Both the position numbers and the translations under genes were made by a program. Shown here piece by piece: positions 38,535 through 51,015 of a stretch of DNA of 64,000 nucleotides (positions are counted from its first letter, which is position 1; every line of letters begins with the position of its first letter). The DNA lies in NCBI RefSeq assembly GCF_001522545.3, contig NC_031774.1:47237507-47301506 (forward strand), in the 5' to 3' direction. This stretch comes from Parus major. Taxonomy: Eukaryota > Chordata > Aves > Passeriformes > Paridae. The notes below the pieces were generated by a model. It saw nothing but the letters and a program-made list of their open reading frames with translations, was not told the DNA's origin and searched no databases.

Positions 38535-39571
38535 TGGACAAGAACTAGTGGGACAAGCCAGGACTCAAATTATTACCGAAACCTGCTCCAGTTCTCATCT
38601 CTTAAATATTTTTATCTCTTAATTTAATTGTCTGAAGAGCATGAGATAGTAAGACAAAATGCTTAGTAATGTTTAGCAGTTTTTTCACCTAAGTGCTAAG
38701 TACATCTCTGGATTACAGAGTTGTTCTAACGAAGAACTTCACGTCAGAATCTCTTCCCCAGTACAAGACACAGTATCAGCTGATACAAATCTCCAAAATT
38801 CCACTCATTATGTGGGTTACTTAATACAGATGGCTGATAACTTTGAAAATTTCCTTGTTTACTGGTCTATGCAGGCCTCAATTCACATGTCTAAATGAAC
38901 CCCTATTACGGAAAAGCACTTAAGTGTGTGTTTAATTCCCAAAGCCCCAGGCCCAAATGCTTTCTGCAGTAGAGCTGTTGTAACTGTGATCGTCTAAAGA
39001 GGCTGCTTTCCAGAACAGGGGTGTTTTTTCTGAATGAAGGCCACAGCTCATTTTAGAAATATGCAGCTGTCTTACTGAAATAAGTGGTGCACTGTTGTGC
39101 TCCCATACCTGGGTGAAGAGACTACACTTCAGCTGGGCTGTTTACCCCCTGATTCCTTACAGCAGCAGCTGTGACAAAGCACTGCTACTGAATTAAAAAT
39201 CTGCCTTAATTTCTGGTCATCTGTGGTCTTAATTGCATGATTTCAAAAAAAGGGGGGGAAGTCAGTGTTTTGTAGCTTTCTGACTTCTATGAGTTTCATG
39301 ATTCTTGGAAGAAGTACAATTTTATGAAACTGCACTAGTCATTGTCAATTTAAAATTAATATAAAAACATATTTTAGAGCTAAATTTTCTTTCTCAGAAG
39401 AAATGTTGCATCATTTTTTAACCATAATTTATGTAATTCCATATTTCAGTTTGGGGACCTAGAAGCCAACTTTTTTTAAACTTACAGTAAAAATTTCTGT
39501 ATTAACAACATAGTTTCTGTTCATCAACATTCTTATTTCCATTGGTTTTTTGGGGGTTTTTTCCTTTTTTG
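38535..39571. other. Non-coding stretch
   Basis: No gene. Contains copy 2 of the 25-bp dispersed repeat at 39153-39177 and T/G-rich simple sequence near 39543-39572. Confidence 0.5.
39153..39177 (+). repeat. 25-bp dispersed repeat, copy 2
   Basis: Partner of 36616-36640, differing at one position (t for c at the sixth base). Confidence 0.8.
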
Positions 39572-39715
39572 GTTTTCAACTCTATAAATCCTAAATGTGC
39601 CTTTCATTTGATTTTTCCACACTTTTAAGTACATCTGTTCAACATTTGGGTCATTATATACTAGGAAATATGCTCTGAAGAAATATTCATTTTTCTTTTC
39701 AGCCTACAAAGAAAA
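39572..39715 (+). repeat. Unidentified dispersed repeat, copy B
   Basis: Partner of 33920-34060 in the same orientation. It carries the shared core 'aagtacatctgttca' (39629-39643), a 'taggaaatatgctctga' block, and a 'cctacaaagaaaa' end that parallels the A-rich end of copy A. Upstream similarity begins near 'ttttcaactctataaatc'. No open frame and no obvious terminal inverted repeats are visible. Confidence 0.6.
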
Positions 39716-39847
39716 TGCAACAAAGCTGTACTAAATTTTTTCTTTTCAGTAGCTCACACTTAACCAGCTAACTCCCACACTTACTGAAAACAGAGCTGTG
39801 ATTTAACTGACACGAGGATAACTCTGTGCCAAAAAGATTTACTAAAA

Positions 39848-40178
39848 TCTCACAGGATCACAGGATCTTTGAGTTTGGAAGAGCCCACTGGAGGCCACCT
39901 AGTCCAACCTCCCTGCTCAAGCAGGGTCCCCTAGAGCACTTTACTCAGGATTGTGTCCAGATGGTTCCTGAATATCTCCAGGGAGGGAAACTCCACAATC
40001 TCTCTGGGCAAGCTGTTCCAGTGTTCACTGCACCATGAAGAAGTTCTTCCTCTGGTGGAATTCCTGTGTTCCAGTTTCTGCCCAGTGCCTCTGGGCACCA
40101 CCGAGAAGAGCCTGGATCCATCCTCTGGGCACCCTCCCTTAGGAAAGTCATAGACACATTGCCCCTCAGTCCTCACTT
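39848..40178 (-). mobile_element. CR1 LINE fragment, best preserved, reverse orientation
   Basis: The plus strand opens with two tandem octamer units ('tcacaggatcacaggat', 39850-39866), the reverse complement of the CR1 3' tail. It then runs through 'gaggccacctagtccaac', 'ctccctgctcaagcaggg', 'gtgtccagatggttcctg', 'aatatctccagggaggga', 'ctccacaatctctctggg', 'caagctgttccagtgttc' and 'aagaagttcttcctctgg'. All are standard CR1 blocks with few changes. It is the least diverged CR1 in the window and so probably the youngest. It is 5'-truncated near 40178 and retains no reverse transcriptase coding. Confidence 0.95.
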
Positions 40179-43100
40179 CTGAACTGGAATGTAGATCCCC
40201 ATACTAACTCTTAGAATTCTAGATAACATTAAAACAGTATTACAGTGTCTTTAAGCTATCTTATGGCATGTCACATCAGTTAGAATTAATTTTAGTAGAA
40301 ACTGTGATCTCTTTCATTACCTCCCTTACTGAATTTCTCTTACTCTGTGTGATACCTGTCAACAACCTCTATACTGGGAGGATGATGTTCCCACCTATTA
40401 ACAAAAGAACACTCCTTCCCTAAACAAACAAACAAATTAAATATTATCTCCCTCTTTAAATAGTGCTAAAGAAACATTACTTATAAATCTGAAGTTATAG
40501 TGTCATTTTGTTCTGTTAAAACCCAGAAAATAGCAGAGCAGATGTACTAAATGCTGGTGGAAGACACACGATTTTGAATGAAGGATGGAAAGTAGCAATA
40601 AATATACTGTACACTTCATGCTGCAAATCATGTCACCTCCTCAGGGCTCTACTCCAAGCTGCATCAAAAAGGGGAAAAAAAAAAAGAAAAAAAATTAGCC
40701 TGTATTGATCTAAATTCTTAATTCCAGTGAGTGTGACATCAGCATAAGTTTTAGTGGAGCTGCTTCTTCAGGTATGGGATGGAATAACCTGGCCAAGACA
40801 CTGACTGTTCTGCAGGCTGATATAAATACACAATACAATACACAAATACAAAAAACCTGCAAACCACACCTTTGCACACCAGCCAGGCCTGATGACACAC
40901 AGAATACAGACTGAAACAGAGTGCAGGCTGACTTCTCAGACTGAAACAACTGCAATGCCTCCAAACAAAACCTGCCTGCTGCTGTAAGAGCCCTGAAGTT
41001 ACCAGGTGATTTTGCTACTTCTTGGACAGTGACACCAACACAACTGCATGTTGCTTCAGCTAACCTTTTTTTTCATCTGAATACAGCATCCTCTGGTCCC
41101 AAGCTAATTGACTACATGCAATTGCCTTAGAAAAACTACAATGCAAGGGAAAGGGAAATGTGTAATCTACTTGAAGTCTCATGCAGATTTTCAAAGGACT
41201 GCACTTACCCTGCTGCCAGATCCCTGCCTATGATTTCTCGTTTTGTTGTGACAGAAGAGTCAGACTGAGAGTGCAGGGTACCAGAGCAAGATAGAGCATC
41301 CACCCATAAGATAACAAGAAAATTCCATGGTCTCTGGAGGAACAACCATAACCTGCTGCTGCCAGTACTGAATGTTCTGCAGATCCCACTGGTGAACAGT
41401 TTATATCTCTGTCTTCTCTCCTGGATCATTTATCTGTGTTTCATTTATGGGGGATTGCAAGTAGTAGCAAAAAGGGAACTATGGATTAGAAATTTTACCA
41501 AATATCTCCATTACAAGTTGCTTTGGAACAACTGGATTCATTCTTCACACATTCCTCTGCAGAGAAAAGTCTAGTATCAGAGACAAATCTCTGCCTCTTC
41601 AGTTACCCTCGTTATTGCAAATAAAAAAAGAGAGCATGAGATCTCATCAAACTCTCAGTAATTTCATCTTACTGTTCTAATGATGGGTGTATTATTTCTG
41701 ATATATATAAGGGATCACTGGATCCCTTCTGAAAGAAAGAAATTCACAGAATGGTTTTTGTTCTCCTTTCTGATATGATATATTAAGTGCTATGCAGTGA
41801 AATGGTTCAGTTGTTAAGGTTTAAGATTTGTTCTCTGGTTATATTATTTTACCACTAGGCACTGGTGTTTTCTTTCGGGAAAACATGAAACTCACCAAAA
41901 AACCCTAAAAATAATGGCTCTATGAGTACTTAGGGAAACACCATTCCCCTTTTTAACAATTCTTTTCCTGATAGGGAAAAAAAAATCAAAACAAATAAAA
42001 TCCAAACCCCTTCAGTTCTGCCATTTGAATATCATATAAAAGCATTTAATTTTTCCCTCCTGGATGTAAAACTGTGGTAATTGGTTTTTATTTTTTTTTA
42101 TTTTGATGTGCATGTGTAACTGCTTGGATTAGTAACAGTGCACACTGTAAGCCTGTCACTTAAAACTGCCCTCTTCCAGCACCTATGAGAAGTGGAAAAC
42201 ACCAAACTGAACTTGAGTAACTCCTGCAGAAGGATTACTCAGAATTCCATCTGACCATGACTGTTTTCCAAAAGGTGGCATCAGGATTTATTTTCTTCTT
42301 TGGATTTGGCAACATCATATTCTCAACAGATTGGTAATTTTCCCTGATCTCCTTTTCCAGTTTTTTATTTTTACTTCTCAGGGTTTCTTATTAAAAATAC
42401 TCCATCCATTTATTGACTTACAGAAATCAAGATTGTTTTTGGATAGAGTTGGTAAAAAGTGTTGGAAAAGTGGTAACCTGAACTCCCCAAGTAAAATAAA
42501 ATTTGCAGACAGATATTGCTGTTATAGGAGATAAGAAAGAGAGTGGTTTAGATATGAAGTTATTTTTATTTTCATAGTATGCCACCAAGTGCTGCATGCT
42601 CAGTTATCATGAGGTACTCTGTTACTGAATTCACCTTTGGGAAACACTAATGAAGAAAAAAGATTCAAACAAACTGTACTGGACAGGTTCCACTAAGGGT
42701 CATGACTATTCATCTGCCTCCTATTTGAAATATATTTTTATTATGTGTACTCTCCCTCAAATAGCTCATCCACTCAGCTACTTTATAAACACAACTGGCC
42801 TTATACACAATAAGGCCTGGAGAAAAAGCTTTATCTTTTCTCACCACACCTCTAAGCATCCACAGGGACCCCTATGGGCGTCACTGCTTCCTACAGCAAA
42901 CCATCAACAATCAGCTTATTTATATTCTTAATGAATCCCAGCATTGTTTATGCTGGCTGACATGCCACACTGTAGAAGAGCAGCAAAAGCTGAGACACAC
43001 ACCCAGAAAAAAATATTCAATCATATGTATTAAATCCATCGTTGCCTGCTTGCATGAGGCGCTGTGGAAATGCTGACTTGCTGCAGAAGAAGGGAGCTGT

Positions 43101-43276
43101 GAGGGCAAACACACTGCAGTCTAGAAGCTCTTTGGGACTGCTGCTCTCTTCTCAGAGGAAAGGCTTTTGGATGGTATGTTGTCCTATGCAGCTCCTGCTG
43201 AACTTCCATCTGATGCTGCTCCTGCTCAAGGGTTCTTTTTCCTTCATCCACTCCTTCCTGGTAACAGAAGCGAGGT

Positions 43277-43286
43277 CACCTAGGTG
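43277..43286. repeat. 10-bp perfect palindrome
   Basis: 'cacctaggtg' is its own reverse complement. It could serve as a dimer binding site, but a palindrome this short is expected by chance in a window of this size. Confidence 0.6.
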
Positions 43287-44387
43287 GGAGGTCCATTTAA
43301 TTTATTATTCAAGCATTTAGAAAGGTATAGGTTCGACTTAGATACCTGGTGAGCCAACAGTCACACCACTTCATTTGAAGTACAAACATTTTAATAGTCA
43401 ATATTTAGCCCCAAATGTAATCCCAGTAATTTTTCAGTGTTCCTTATAGCTTAATTTTCTGTTACCATTTAGCCAAATATACTAAAGGTTTCTGGATTAC
43501 AAATTACCTGAAAACCACAACATTTAATGACATTAGATTAAACTTACCAATTTTTTTCCCTTACAAAACTAAACATAGTATAAATTCTTTTTAAAAAATT
43601 TTATTGCACATTTTATGCTTTGAGAAGCACTGAAAGTACATGGTTTCCACCAAGCACACGTGACTCAAAGGAATAAAATCTGCAGCTAGGCTTGTAAAAA
43701 GTATATTATTTTTAAAGCCCTAACCCAATGTAGCGGAAAAGTCTTGTATGTCTTTACCTCTTTTATAGGCGAATATTAAGTGCAACCCCAACTCTATATA
43801 ACAATGTATCATCTGTTTCAAATTGGAAGGAAATCAACTCTCTAATATGGTAAAATAACATATAAGTTAATTTTCTAATTGAACTCTCTGGTCTTGGACT
43901 GCCTGCAATAAACCTTGACAATCTGAGACCCAAGCAAGCGCTGGTGTTGTGGAGAACGGGTTGAATGTTACTAATTATGGATAGTTGACTATTTCCACCA
44001 GCATAAAAAAAGACCAGTTGCCTGCACACTCAACATTCAGGGCAAAAAACCGCAGTAATGCCATATTATAGTTGAAAACTAAAACACACAAGATTCAGGA
44101 AATTCTGAGCCCTGGTTCTCATAGTAATTACAGCTCAGCAGCATCCTCTCATGCAGTGTCAGGAACCAGCTAAAATCTCACCATTAGCATATTCATAGGA
44201 CTGGGCTTTTCAGACACTAGCAACCCTTGGGGTTTTTTTCCCCAGACAGTGTTAATGACAAACCACAGTGGAATTCAGGTGTTTGTCAGCCAGCAAGATT
44301 TTGAATGACATTCTGGAAAGGCAAAATTTCACAACACCAGTTGTAGTTGTGGTGCTATTTAAAGCCTATTCTCCTGAGCAGTGAGCG

Positions 44388-44412
44388 CATGCATGGTACC
44401 TTTCCATGCATG
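44388..44412. repeat. 9-bp inverted repeat, 7-base loop
   Basis: 'catgcatgg' (44388-44396) and 'ccatgcatg' (44404-44412) are perfect reverse complements. The arms contain alternating purine/pyrimidine 'gcatgcatg'. A small cruciform is possible. Confidence 0.75.
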
Positions 44413-45977
44413 TCCCTGACTGCTGGTTACAAATTGTTGTTATGAAGTATGTGCACTGCATAGAGTATGCACAAACACTAGACAGCAAACAGCTTAGGAG
44501 GACTTCAGCATGTCCCCATTTTTGGCAATGTTGACACTCAAAGATTTCAGGCACACCCCATATCTAACTAATAGGACTGGGATGACAAGGAAGAAAACTG
44601 TATTCCTTGTTGAAAGGCCATTCTGTCTCCACTTAGCAGCCACCCAAGGTGTAAAACCACAGAACACCACCTGATGCTCTCTCTCCTCTGTGCACTGGAA
44701 CATCTCTTCCAGAGGAAGCTGCTGGCAGAAACCCCAACAAGCCATATCATGGAGGTCACGTGGAATTAGACCTATAACTGCCAATAAGTTGTCAAGCATG
44801 TATGAAAACAAAGTTTGGTTAGAAAGAGGGGAACCACACTGAAATGGTTACACAGAAAAAATAACATGGAATGCATTTGTGTGAGCTACTTTGTCTTATG
44901 TAGGGCTGAAAAAGAAATAAAAAAGATATTTTTCCTTTAGCCAGCGGAGGAAAGACCTCTACTGTTCTGATAGACAGTGGCCAAGTACACTGTTACCACT
45001 TATAAGTCCCCCAGTTAGCAGGAAAAGTCTCATTAATATTGTATATATGTATTGGCTCACAGTGGGCTTACCATAGCCCAAATATAGAAGATTTTTTTAT
45101 CTGAGATCAGCGATCTTTGGTTACATCATGGCCAAAGCTTATTTCCAGTTTCCATTCCAACATCAGTTTAACAAATCCAGACTTCAATGATGGGTTTAAA
45201 CAAGCTTCTAGCATGAGAAGAATGCCTTTATTAAAATATGAACATTTAGGCTTGTGCTCTGTGCAACTTGGTGTTCCAGAAGAAAGCTTCCTTTTCTCCA
45301 CAAAAAAAGGAGAAAGTCCCAGAATTAGGAAAAAAAATTAATTATTGATATGGCTATTAATCTGCTCCAGTCTTCTGAAGTGCCAATTGGGTTGCAAAGC
45401 CATTACCTATAGTTTGTAAAACACATAGACAAAATTTATTTCTGCATCCAAGTGAGGTTTTTTTGTAGTTTTTTTGGGTTTTTTACACTGAAAAATCAAG
45501 TCTGCTTGCTAATTTCTCTTCTTGGAGTAGGTCTGCTGATCCTTTTTGCACAGCTGTGTAACAATAAAATATGGCTTTTGATGGACAGGCAAGTAGGAAT
45601 ACCCTTTAAAAGTGAAAAGAGAATGAGACTTTCTTATCACACTACCCTGATGAACTCAGCTAACCCATAAGTTTACACAGTAGACATAAAAATTGATAGT
45701 CAAGGCTAAGGCAGAAAATGCATGGAAGAGATTTAATCCACAGTGGCATCTTGAGAAACAAAAATTGATGCAGAAAGTGGACATCTGACCCATGTATGAA
45801 CAATTCCTGTGAGCAGGTACTGACCAACACTGTGCATTTCCTCATTTGCTCATTCAGAGGTTCGTACCTCTAGGCCAGTGAGGCTATTCATTAATTCTCC
45901 AAGTCCTCACTCATTTTTATCTTCCCTCTCAATCATAATTTACCACAGAAATTTATTTAATAGGCATCAAGTCATAT

Positions 45978-46040
45978 GCTCATCTTGAAAGCAAATCTTG
46001 AGTGCTCTTGAATCTTGAATCTGCTCATCTTGAGTGAGCA
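45978..46040. repeat. Local imperfect duplication around 'tgctcatcttga'
   Basis: 'tgctcatcttga' occurs at 45978-45989 and 46022-46033, with 'cttgaat' and 'cttgagtg' variants between and after. The second copy also forms a 6-bp stem (tgctca/tgagca, 46022-46040). Confidence 0.7.
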
Positions 46041-46867
46041 GCTCCAGTACATCTTCTGTGGGAAGAAAAAATTAATATGTGAGCTCCAGTCAAATTAGAC
46101 TTTAAATCCCTTTTCCTTTGAAATTTTTGGGTTTTAATATCTGGTCAGTAATGCAAAATATCTCCAGAACTTTAATATTGCTGAGATATTACTAAGTCCT
46201 ACTTGAGCAAGGAGGTCCAGATAGGTAACTCACCAAGGTCTTTCTATGATCCTTCGAAGCAACAGAGTTCAGCTGTCTTTAAAATAGTTAAGTGAAAAGG
46301 AAAGATTAGACAGGAAAATGTAAAGACCCAAAAGTAGTTCATTCTCTTTCAAAAAAGAGAAAGCAGAAAAACACAGAAGTGATTGAATTGAAGAAACCAG
46401 ATGGAAGAGGTGCACAGCCTCACTAGTTCTCAAGAGCTTCTGGCCTGATGGGTGAGTTTATTAAGGTTTCCTCTGCTGAACCTACTCACATCTTGGCTGA
46501 GCACTGGTATATGGACCTGGCAAACAAGCATGATAGCCTCAAAGGAGCAGTGTTCCATCATCCACGGATTTAACTCCCTAACAGAAATACATGTTTGCTT
46601 CTTTCTCCTTTCCCCTCCAGAACTTCACATCATAAAATTCAGCACCAGAAATCACAACAGGGTCCTCCCCTCAAAACTCAGAAGTGGCTCTGTTAACTCA
46701 GGTTTGATGCAGATGGTTAGGACAGTACAGGGTACTGTACTGTTATTGCTGCCTTTACTAAAAATAGAAGTAGGCTATGACTGGCAGCCCAATATTCTCA
46801 GCAACTGACACAAGCAGAACCCTGTTTTCAGAACAGTCAAGGACACTGGGCTTGAGATGCTCAAAAA

Positions 46868-46985
46868 ACAGGGTCTTCTTTCTAAAACCAGCGATTTCTA
46901 CAAGTTACACAGTATCCACCACAGAACTGCCTGCTCTAATCTCAACTGTAAAAATGCACCTAAAGAAACCTTATTGTTATTAGGA
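46868..46985 (+). repeat. Second unidentified dispersed repeat, copy A
   Basis: Aligns by eye with 57718-57810 in the same orientation. 'cttctttctaaaaccagc' followed by 'gatttct.ca' corresponds to 'ttcttgtctgaaaccaga' plus 'gatttcc.tca'. Further on, 'taaaaatgcacctaaaga' matches 'ataaaatgcacctataga'. Copy A carries about 20-25 extra bases between the two blocks. The family is unknown to me. Confidence 0.5.
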
Positions 46986-49744
46986 CAATTTTTATCCCAT
47001 ACCAGCCCTTGAGCATCGCAAGAGTCAGGCGTGCCCAGGAAATTGGTTTTTTCCTCTTTAGCTTTCTTGTGGAAGGAGTAGAAGGGACGACAGAAAGATA
47101 TACAGTCAAGTTAGTTGCTCATCTTCAAACAGCAACACTGGATTACTAGTCTGCAAATTAACAATCCTTCTGCATCTAGCAGTCACCAACACACCTCCAA
47201 GAAAGCTATGGAATTAAATCTATCAGAAACAGAAATTATACCAAAGGTAGGGAACTTCTATAGAACTGTCTAGTCAGAAGAAGGAAGAAGTGCTTAATGT
47301 ACTCACCAGCTGGCAAACAAACTTCTTTCTAATTAATCATTCTAGTCTGGGAGGTCATTTATCTCTGCATGAAGTTGTTTGGTTTTTTTTAATGGGAGAA
47401 ACAAAATCTGATTCTGTAATAGTCATGGCTGTAAACACAGATAAAGCTGGGTGGTGCCAAACTGTAAGGACAAAGCAGTCTAGGTGCAGAGCCAACTGTA
47501 ATGCACACCAGTCATGACCTTCAGCAGAAAAACACTGCAGTTCAAGAGATCAACTACAGTTTAAAATTTTATTGCATGAGATTTTCTTTAAAAGCCCTGT
47601 TTGACTTTATGATTCCCCTTTAGTGGCAAACTTAATATCTATAGTAAGACTGCTATACCAAAAACCATATACAGAAAAGTGAATTTTGAATGTGCTTTCA
47701 ATGAAAAGCAATTTACAAGGCATCTTGAGGTGAATCTTCAGTGAGCTATACAGGGTATTAGCCACCTGACTTGCATTAGCATCAATCAGAAATGGTACTT
47801 AAATCTCTGCACACTGAGCTAAAAATCTATCTGCTTGTATTGAATCATCACATTTTAAATATGACTTCATAACAGAAAAGAATCCTGTTACTGGAAGTAT
47901 GAAAGTGTACAGTGGTACAAGTGATCTGAGCTGAGAGGATCTTGTAGTTTGTGTATTAGATATGTATTGATAAAGAGGTGTGCTTAGATTAATGAACAAC
48001 AGTGACAGGCCCAATTATCTGTCAGCAGTAACCTCTACTGCTTCCAGTGCTCTGTGAGAATATTCCTTTAAATAACTTTTTACCATGCAGTAGACCCCAG
48101 ACATGGTTAAAACTGCCCTTGGTTGTTGATGCTGGTACTTTGCAGTGACACCTCATTTATCCTAGAGGAGCATGACTGCACTGTCTGCAACCCAAAGCCA
48201 TGTTCAGGTTACTGTTTTAAAAGTTGCACCGTGCACAATATTAGCAAAGGACAGGTATCTAAAAAAAAAAAAAAAATTAAAAAATTAAAATGTGGAGAGC
48301 TCACATTTCTTGACATGATTATTTTTCTGACACATTTTAATAAACACTTCGAACTTATAAAATCAATATTTAAAAGCCCATGTATAACCAAAACTTTAAA
48401 GTGAGAACCACTGCACTAATTTTTCCATAAAAAGTGAGGTTTGACTTTCAGCAGTTAGAGGAAATAGGCAAATATATTGCAAATTATATCATCATGCATT
48501 CCCAGCTGGATTAGGAAGTCCCTGGAGCCAAGATGGTCAAATGGGCAGAATTTAACTTCTATACACATATTTACCACTGAACTCACTGCAACTCACCACT
48601 TCAGCAGAACATGGGACAAATGATTCTCCCTTTTTAACAGTGTTGGGTATATGCAAAATACTGAGGTTAGATCATTCTAAGGAGTTTGTGCCTTTCTTAA
48701 CTGATAAATCACCTTGCTTATGATTAGAACATTTTGCACTGAAACCAAATCAGCACATTGAAGGAACTGTTAGCACATTCTTCATTGTAAGGAAGACAGG
48801 CTTTTTACAATACCCTCAGTTAGTAAATTTTATTATCAAAAATATCTTCAGGTCTTTCTGCCACAGCCTATTTGTCTAGACTTCAAAGGACAAAGATGTA
48901 GAACAGAATCAAAGAGGAGAACATTACTGTTTAGATTTTCCATGTACTTTATGTTTATTTGTCTTTTTAGTATGGAATAGGACATAAATTCTGACCTTCC
49001 TTGTGGTCAACTCACATAATTACTGCTCATTTGTGTGGAGGAATGGGACAGGCCTGGAATATCCCAGTCAAGGCTAAAAGAAGATGAAAAAGTTTTAACA
49101 AGAATGTATAATAAAGGTATAAGGAGAAGAACAACTGCTGACTACAAAGCCCAGTTGATAGAGTTGATACAAGACAAAATGCTTAGGGAAACTGAAACCA
49201 GCTCATGAGAAAATTGTTCTGTCACTCTCTGTGCCACAGCCATTCCATAACCTGACTAATCTGCCTGCCTATAACAGTGAATTAATCATACTTCTACTTT
49301 TTGCCAAGAATGTGTGTTGCATATAGGTATAAATCAGAACAAAAAAAGAAACTTCACCCCCAACCTAACCTCCCTGCATGTGCTATTCAAAGAGCCAAAG
49401 CAGTTCTCAATTTCTCCTGTCGCATATTCATATTATGATAAAGATGTGAACATTTATGTATGCTGTAGCAATGTGGTGCCCTCATCTTCTTAATTCCCAC
49501 CACCTGACCATCAGAAATATCCTTGTCTGCAGGCTGAGGATGTGGTACCCTGCTGAGATTAATTCCACCCAAAAAAGGGCCAAGGTAGAGGCACATGGGA
49601 TGTGTCATTACACACCACCCATTATTCAATGCTAACTCAAACAAAGCATACGTCCCTCCTTTCAGGGCTGTGAGAATGAATGACAGGATTCTTCAAACAC
49701 AAGGCAAAGTTGAGGAGAAGTGAAAGAATTCTTGTTTTATCCAG
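46986..49744. other. Non-coding stretch
   Basis: No gene or mobile element is recognised. There is a 16-base A run at 48261-48276. Confidence 0.5.
48261..48276. repeat. Poly(A) run, 16 bases
   Basis: Sixteen A followed by A/T-rich 'ttaaaaaattaaaatg'. No retroposed source is recognised. Confidence 0.95.
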
Positions 49745-49850
49745 TGTGCTGGTTTTGGCTGGGGTAGAGGTAATTTTCATCACAGTGGCTACTATGGGGC
49801 TGTGTTTTGGCACTGTGCTGAGAACAGTGTTGGTCATATTAGGAAATTCC
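49745..49850 (+). mobile_element. Avian ERVL-type LTR, 5' fragment
   Basis: The segment starts exactly with the LTR-like terminus 'tgtgctggttttggctgg' and continues 'gtagaggtaattttcatc', 'acagtggctactatgggg', 'ctgtgttttggca' and 'tgctgagaacagtgttgg'. I recognise this as the 5' part of a very common avian endogenous-retrovirus LTR. Only about the first 85-105 bp can be followed, after which similarity to the family is lost. It is a truncated, non-functional remnant with no viral genes. The remaining uncertainty is over the exact subfamily and the end point. Confidence 0.75.
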
Positions 49851-51015
49851 AGCATTCCCAAAACATTTTACTAACTAAATGCCCCTACAACCTTGCTTCC
49901 TTCAGCAGAGTTCTTTGAATGTCTCCTGAGCCTGGAGTACAGCACCCCACAGTGGATGGCTGCAAAGGAACCAGGTGGCAAGCTGAAGCCACAATCTCTT
50001 GTCCACTTGCTGCTTCTTGCATCTACACCATTCCCCCAAGGAGACAGCACAATTTCCTGGTTGTATTTTATTTCTGTTTAAGCTTGACAGCCATGCACCC
50101 TGTGACTGCTGCTCCTCCTCACCATAAGGGGAAGTTTAGGTAGCTTGATTCTGCTCTGGTTGTGCTGAGGGCCTGGAGGTCAGAGTGAAACAAGGACTTG
50201 CAGGCACTGTGCACCTTCTGCCCAAAAAACAGCTTCACAAGTGGATCATGCAGCTTGCCCAGTACTAACAAGTGTCGACTCACCACCTTGTAACACTGAA
50301 CACGTGTATATAAATAAGTCATTAAAAGGGGCTATCCAAACAATGACATCATATTAACTATATCCTGCTTCCACTGATTTGATGAAGATTATAAACTAAT
50401 CATCACTGCACAGTGTTATTACATTTAACATGTTACCCAAATGTCCAGTTATTAATGAGTATGTGTTTATTTTGTTTAACTGGGCATGTATACCTTTTTC
50501 TCCTATCAAGATATTCAACTGGTGAGTAATTAAAATTAACAACCAATTATCAGAATTATTTTTGGGGACACCACAAATAGACCTTTGTAATGGTTTTAAT
50601 GAAAGCAACAGCTGCTTTTATAGTTCTTTCTGGCTCCACGTCACACAGAGATTACTGCAACACAGCTAGAACCAAGTGTGATGCCATATCCCAGTCAAGC
50701 CCCCAAAATGTAAAATGTTACAACTGACTAAAAAGAAAGTGACTCTAAATAATCACCTAGTAAATAACTGTGAAGTCCCAGTGCAACCTTTACTGCAATA
50801 TTCCAGATCTGGCACATTGGACTTCAAATAGTAATAATTTTAAGAAAACAAAAGCACTTTATTACCTCTTGTAGATGTGGGGATTTTTCATCTTCCCTAT
50901 GGCTTTAAGTCAACTTAAGTCCCTTAAACAAAAATAATTCCTTGCATTATGCATTATACTAAAATAAATAACAGCTAATTAAGTGACAGGTAAGACACAG
51001 TACTGAATTCCTGGT
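49851..51015. other. Non-coding stretch
   Basis: No gene. The first 300 bp are richer in G+C and carry overlapping short frames (49893-50143). I could not link them to the LTR upstream. The remainder is AT-rich with nothing recognised. Confidence 0.45.

Larger units (their letters stand above)
40179..46867. other. Non-coding stretch
   Basis: No gene is supported. It contains perfect short palindromes at 43277-43286 and 44388-44412. Frames of up to 105 codons on the minus strand (44494-44811) and 118 codons on the plus strand (46452-46808) show no recognisable domain. At 45978-46040 there is a local duplication of 'tgctcatcttga'. Confidence 0.5.

Noticed and set aside
38905..38960. 'aaaagcacttaagtgtgtgt' reminiscent of a palindromic old repeat.
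   Set aside because: No second arm or further family sequence could be followed.
39320..39350. Short match to 55955-55980 around 'gaaactgcacta', suggesting a third repeat pair.
   Set aside because: The exact match is about 14 bases and the flanks do not convincingly align.
41745..41775. 'attcacagaatggttttt' resembles the reversed CR1 3' terminus.
   Set aside because: Nothing beyond about 16 bases follows the CR1 pattern.
43320..43350. 'ggttcgactta' looked like a tRNA B box.
   Set aside because: No A box at the right distance and no cloverleaf pairing.
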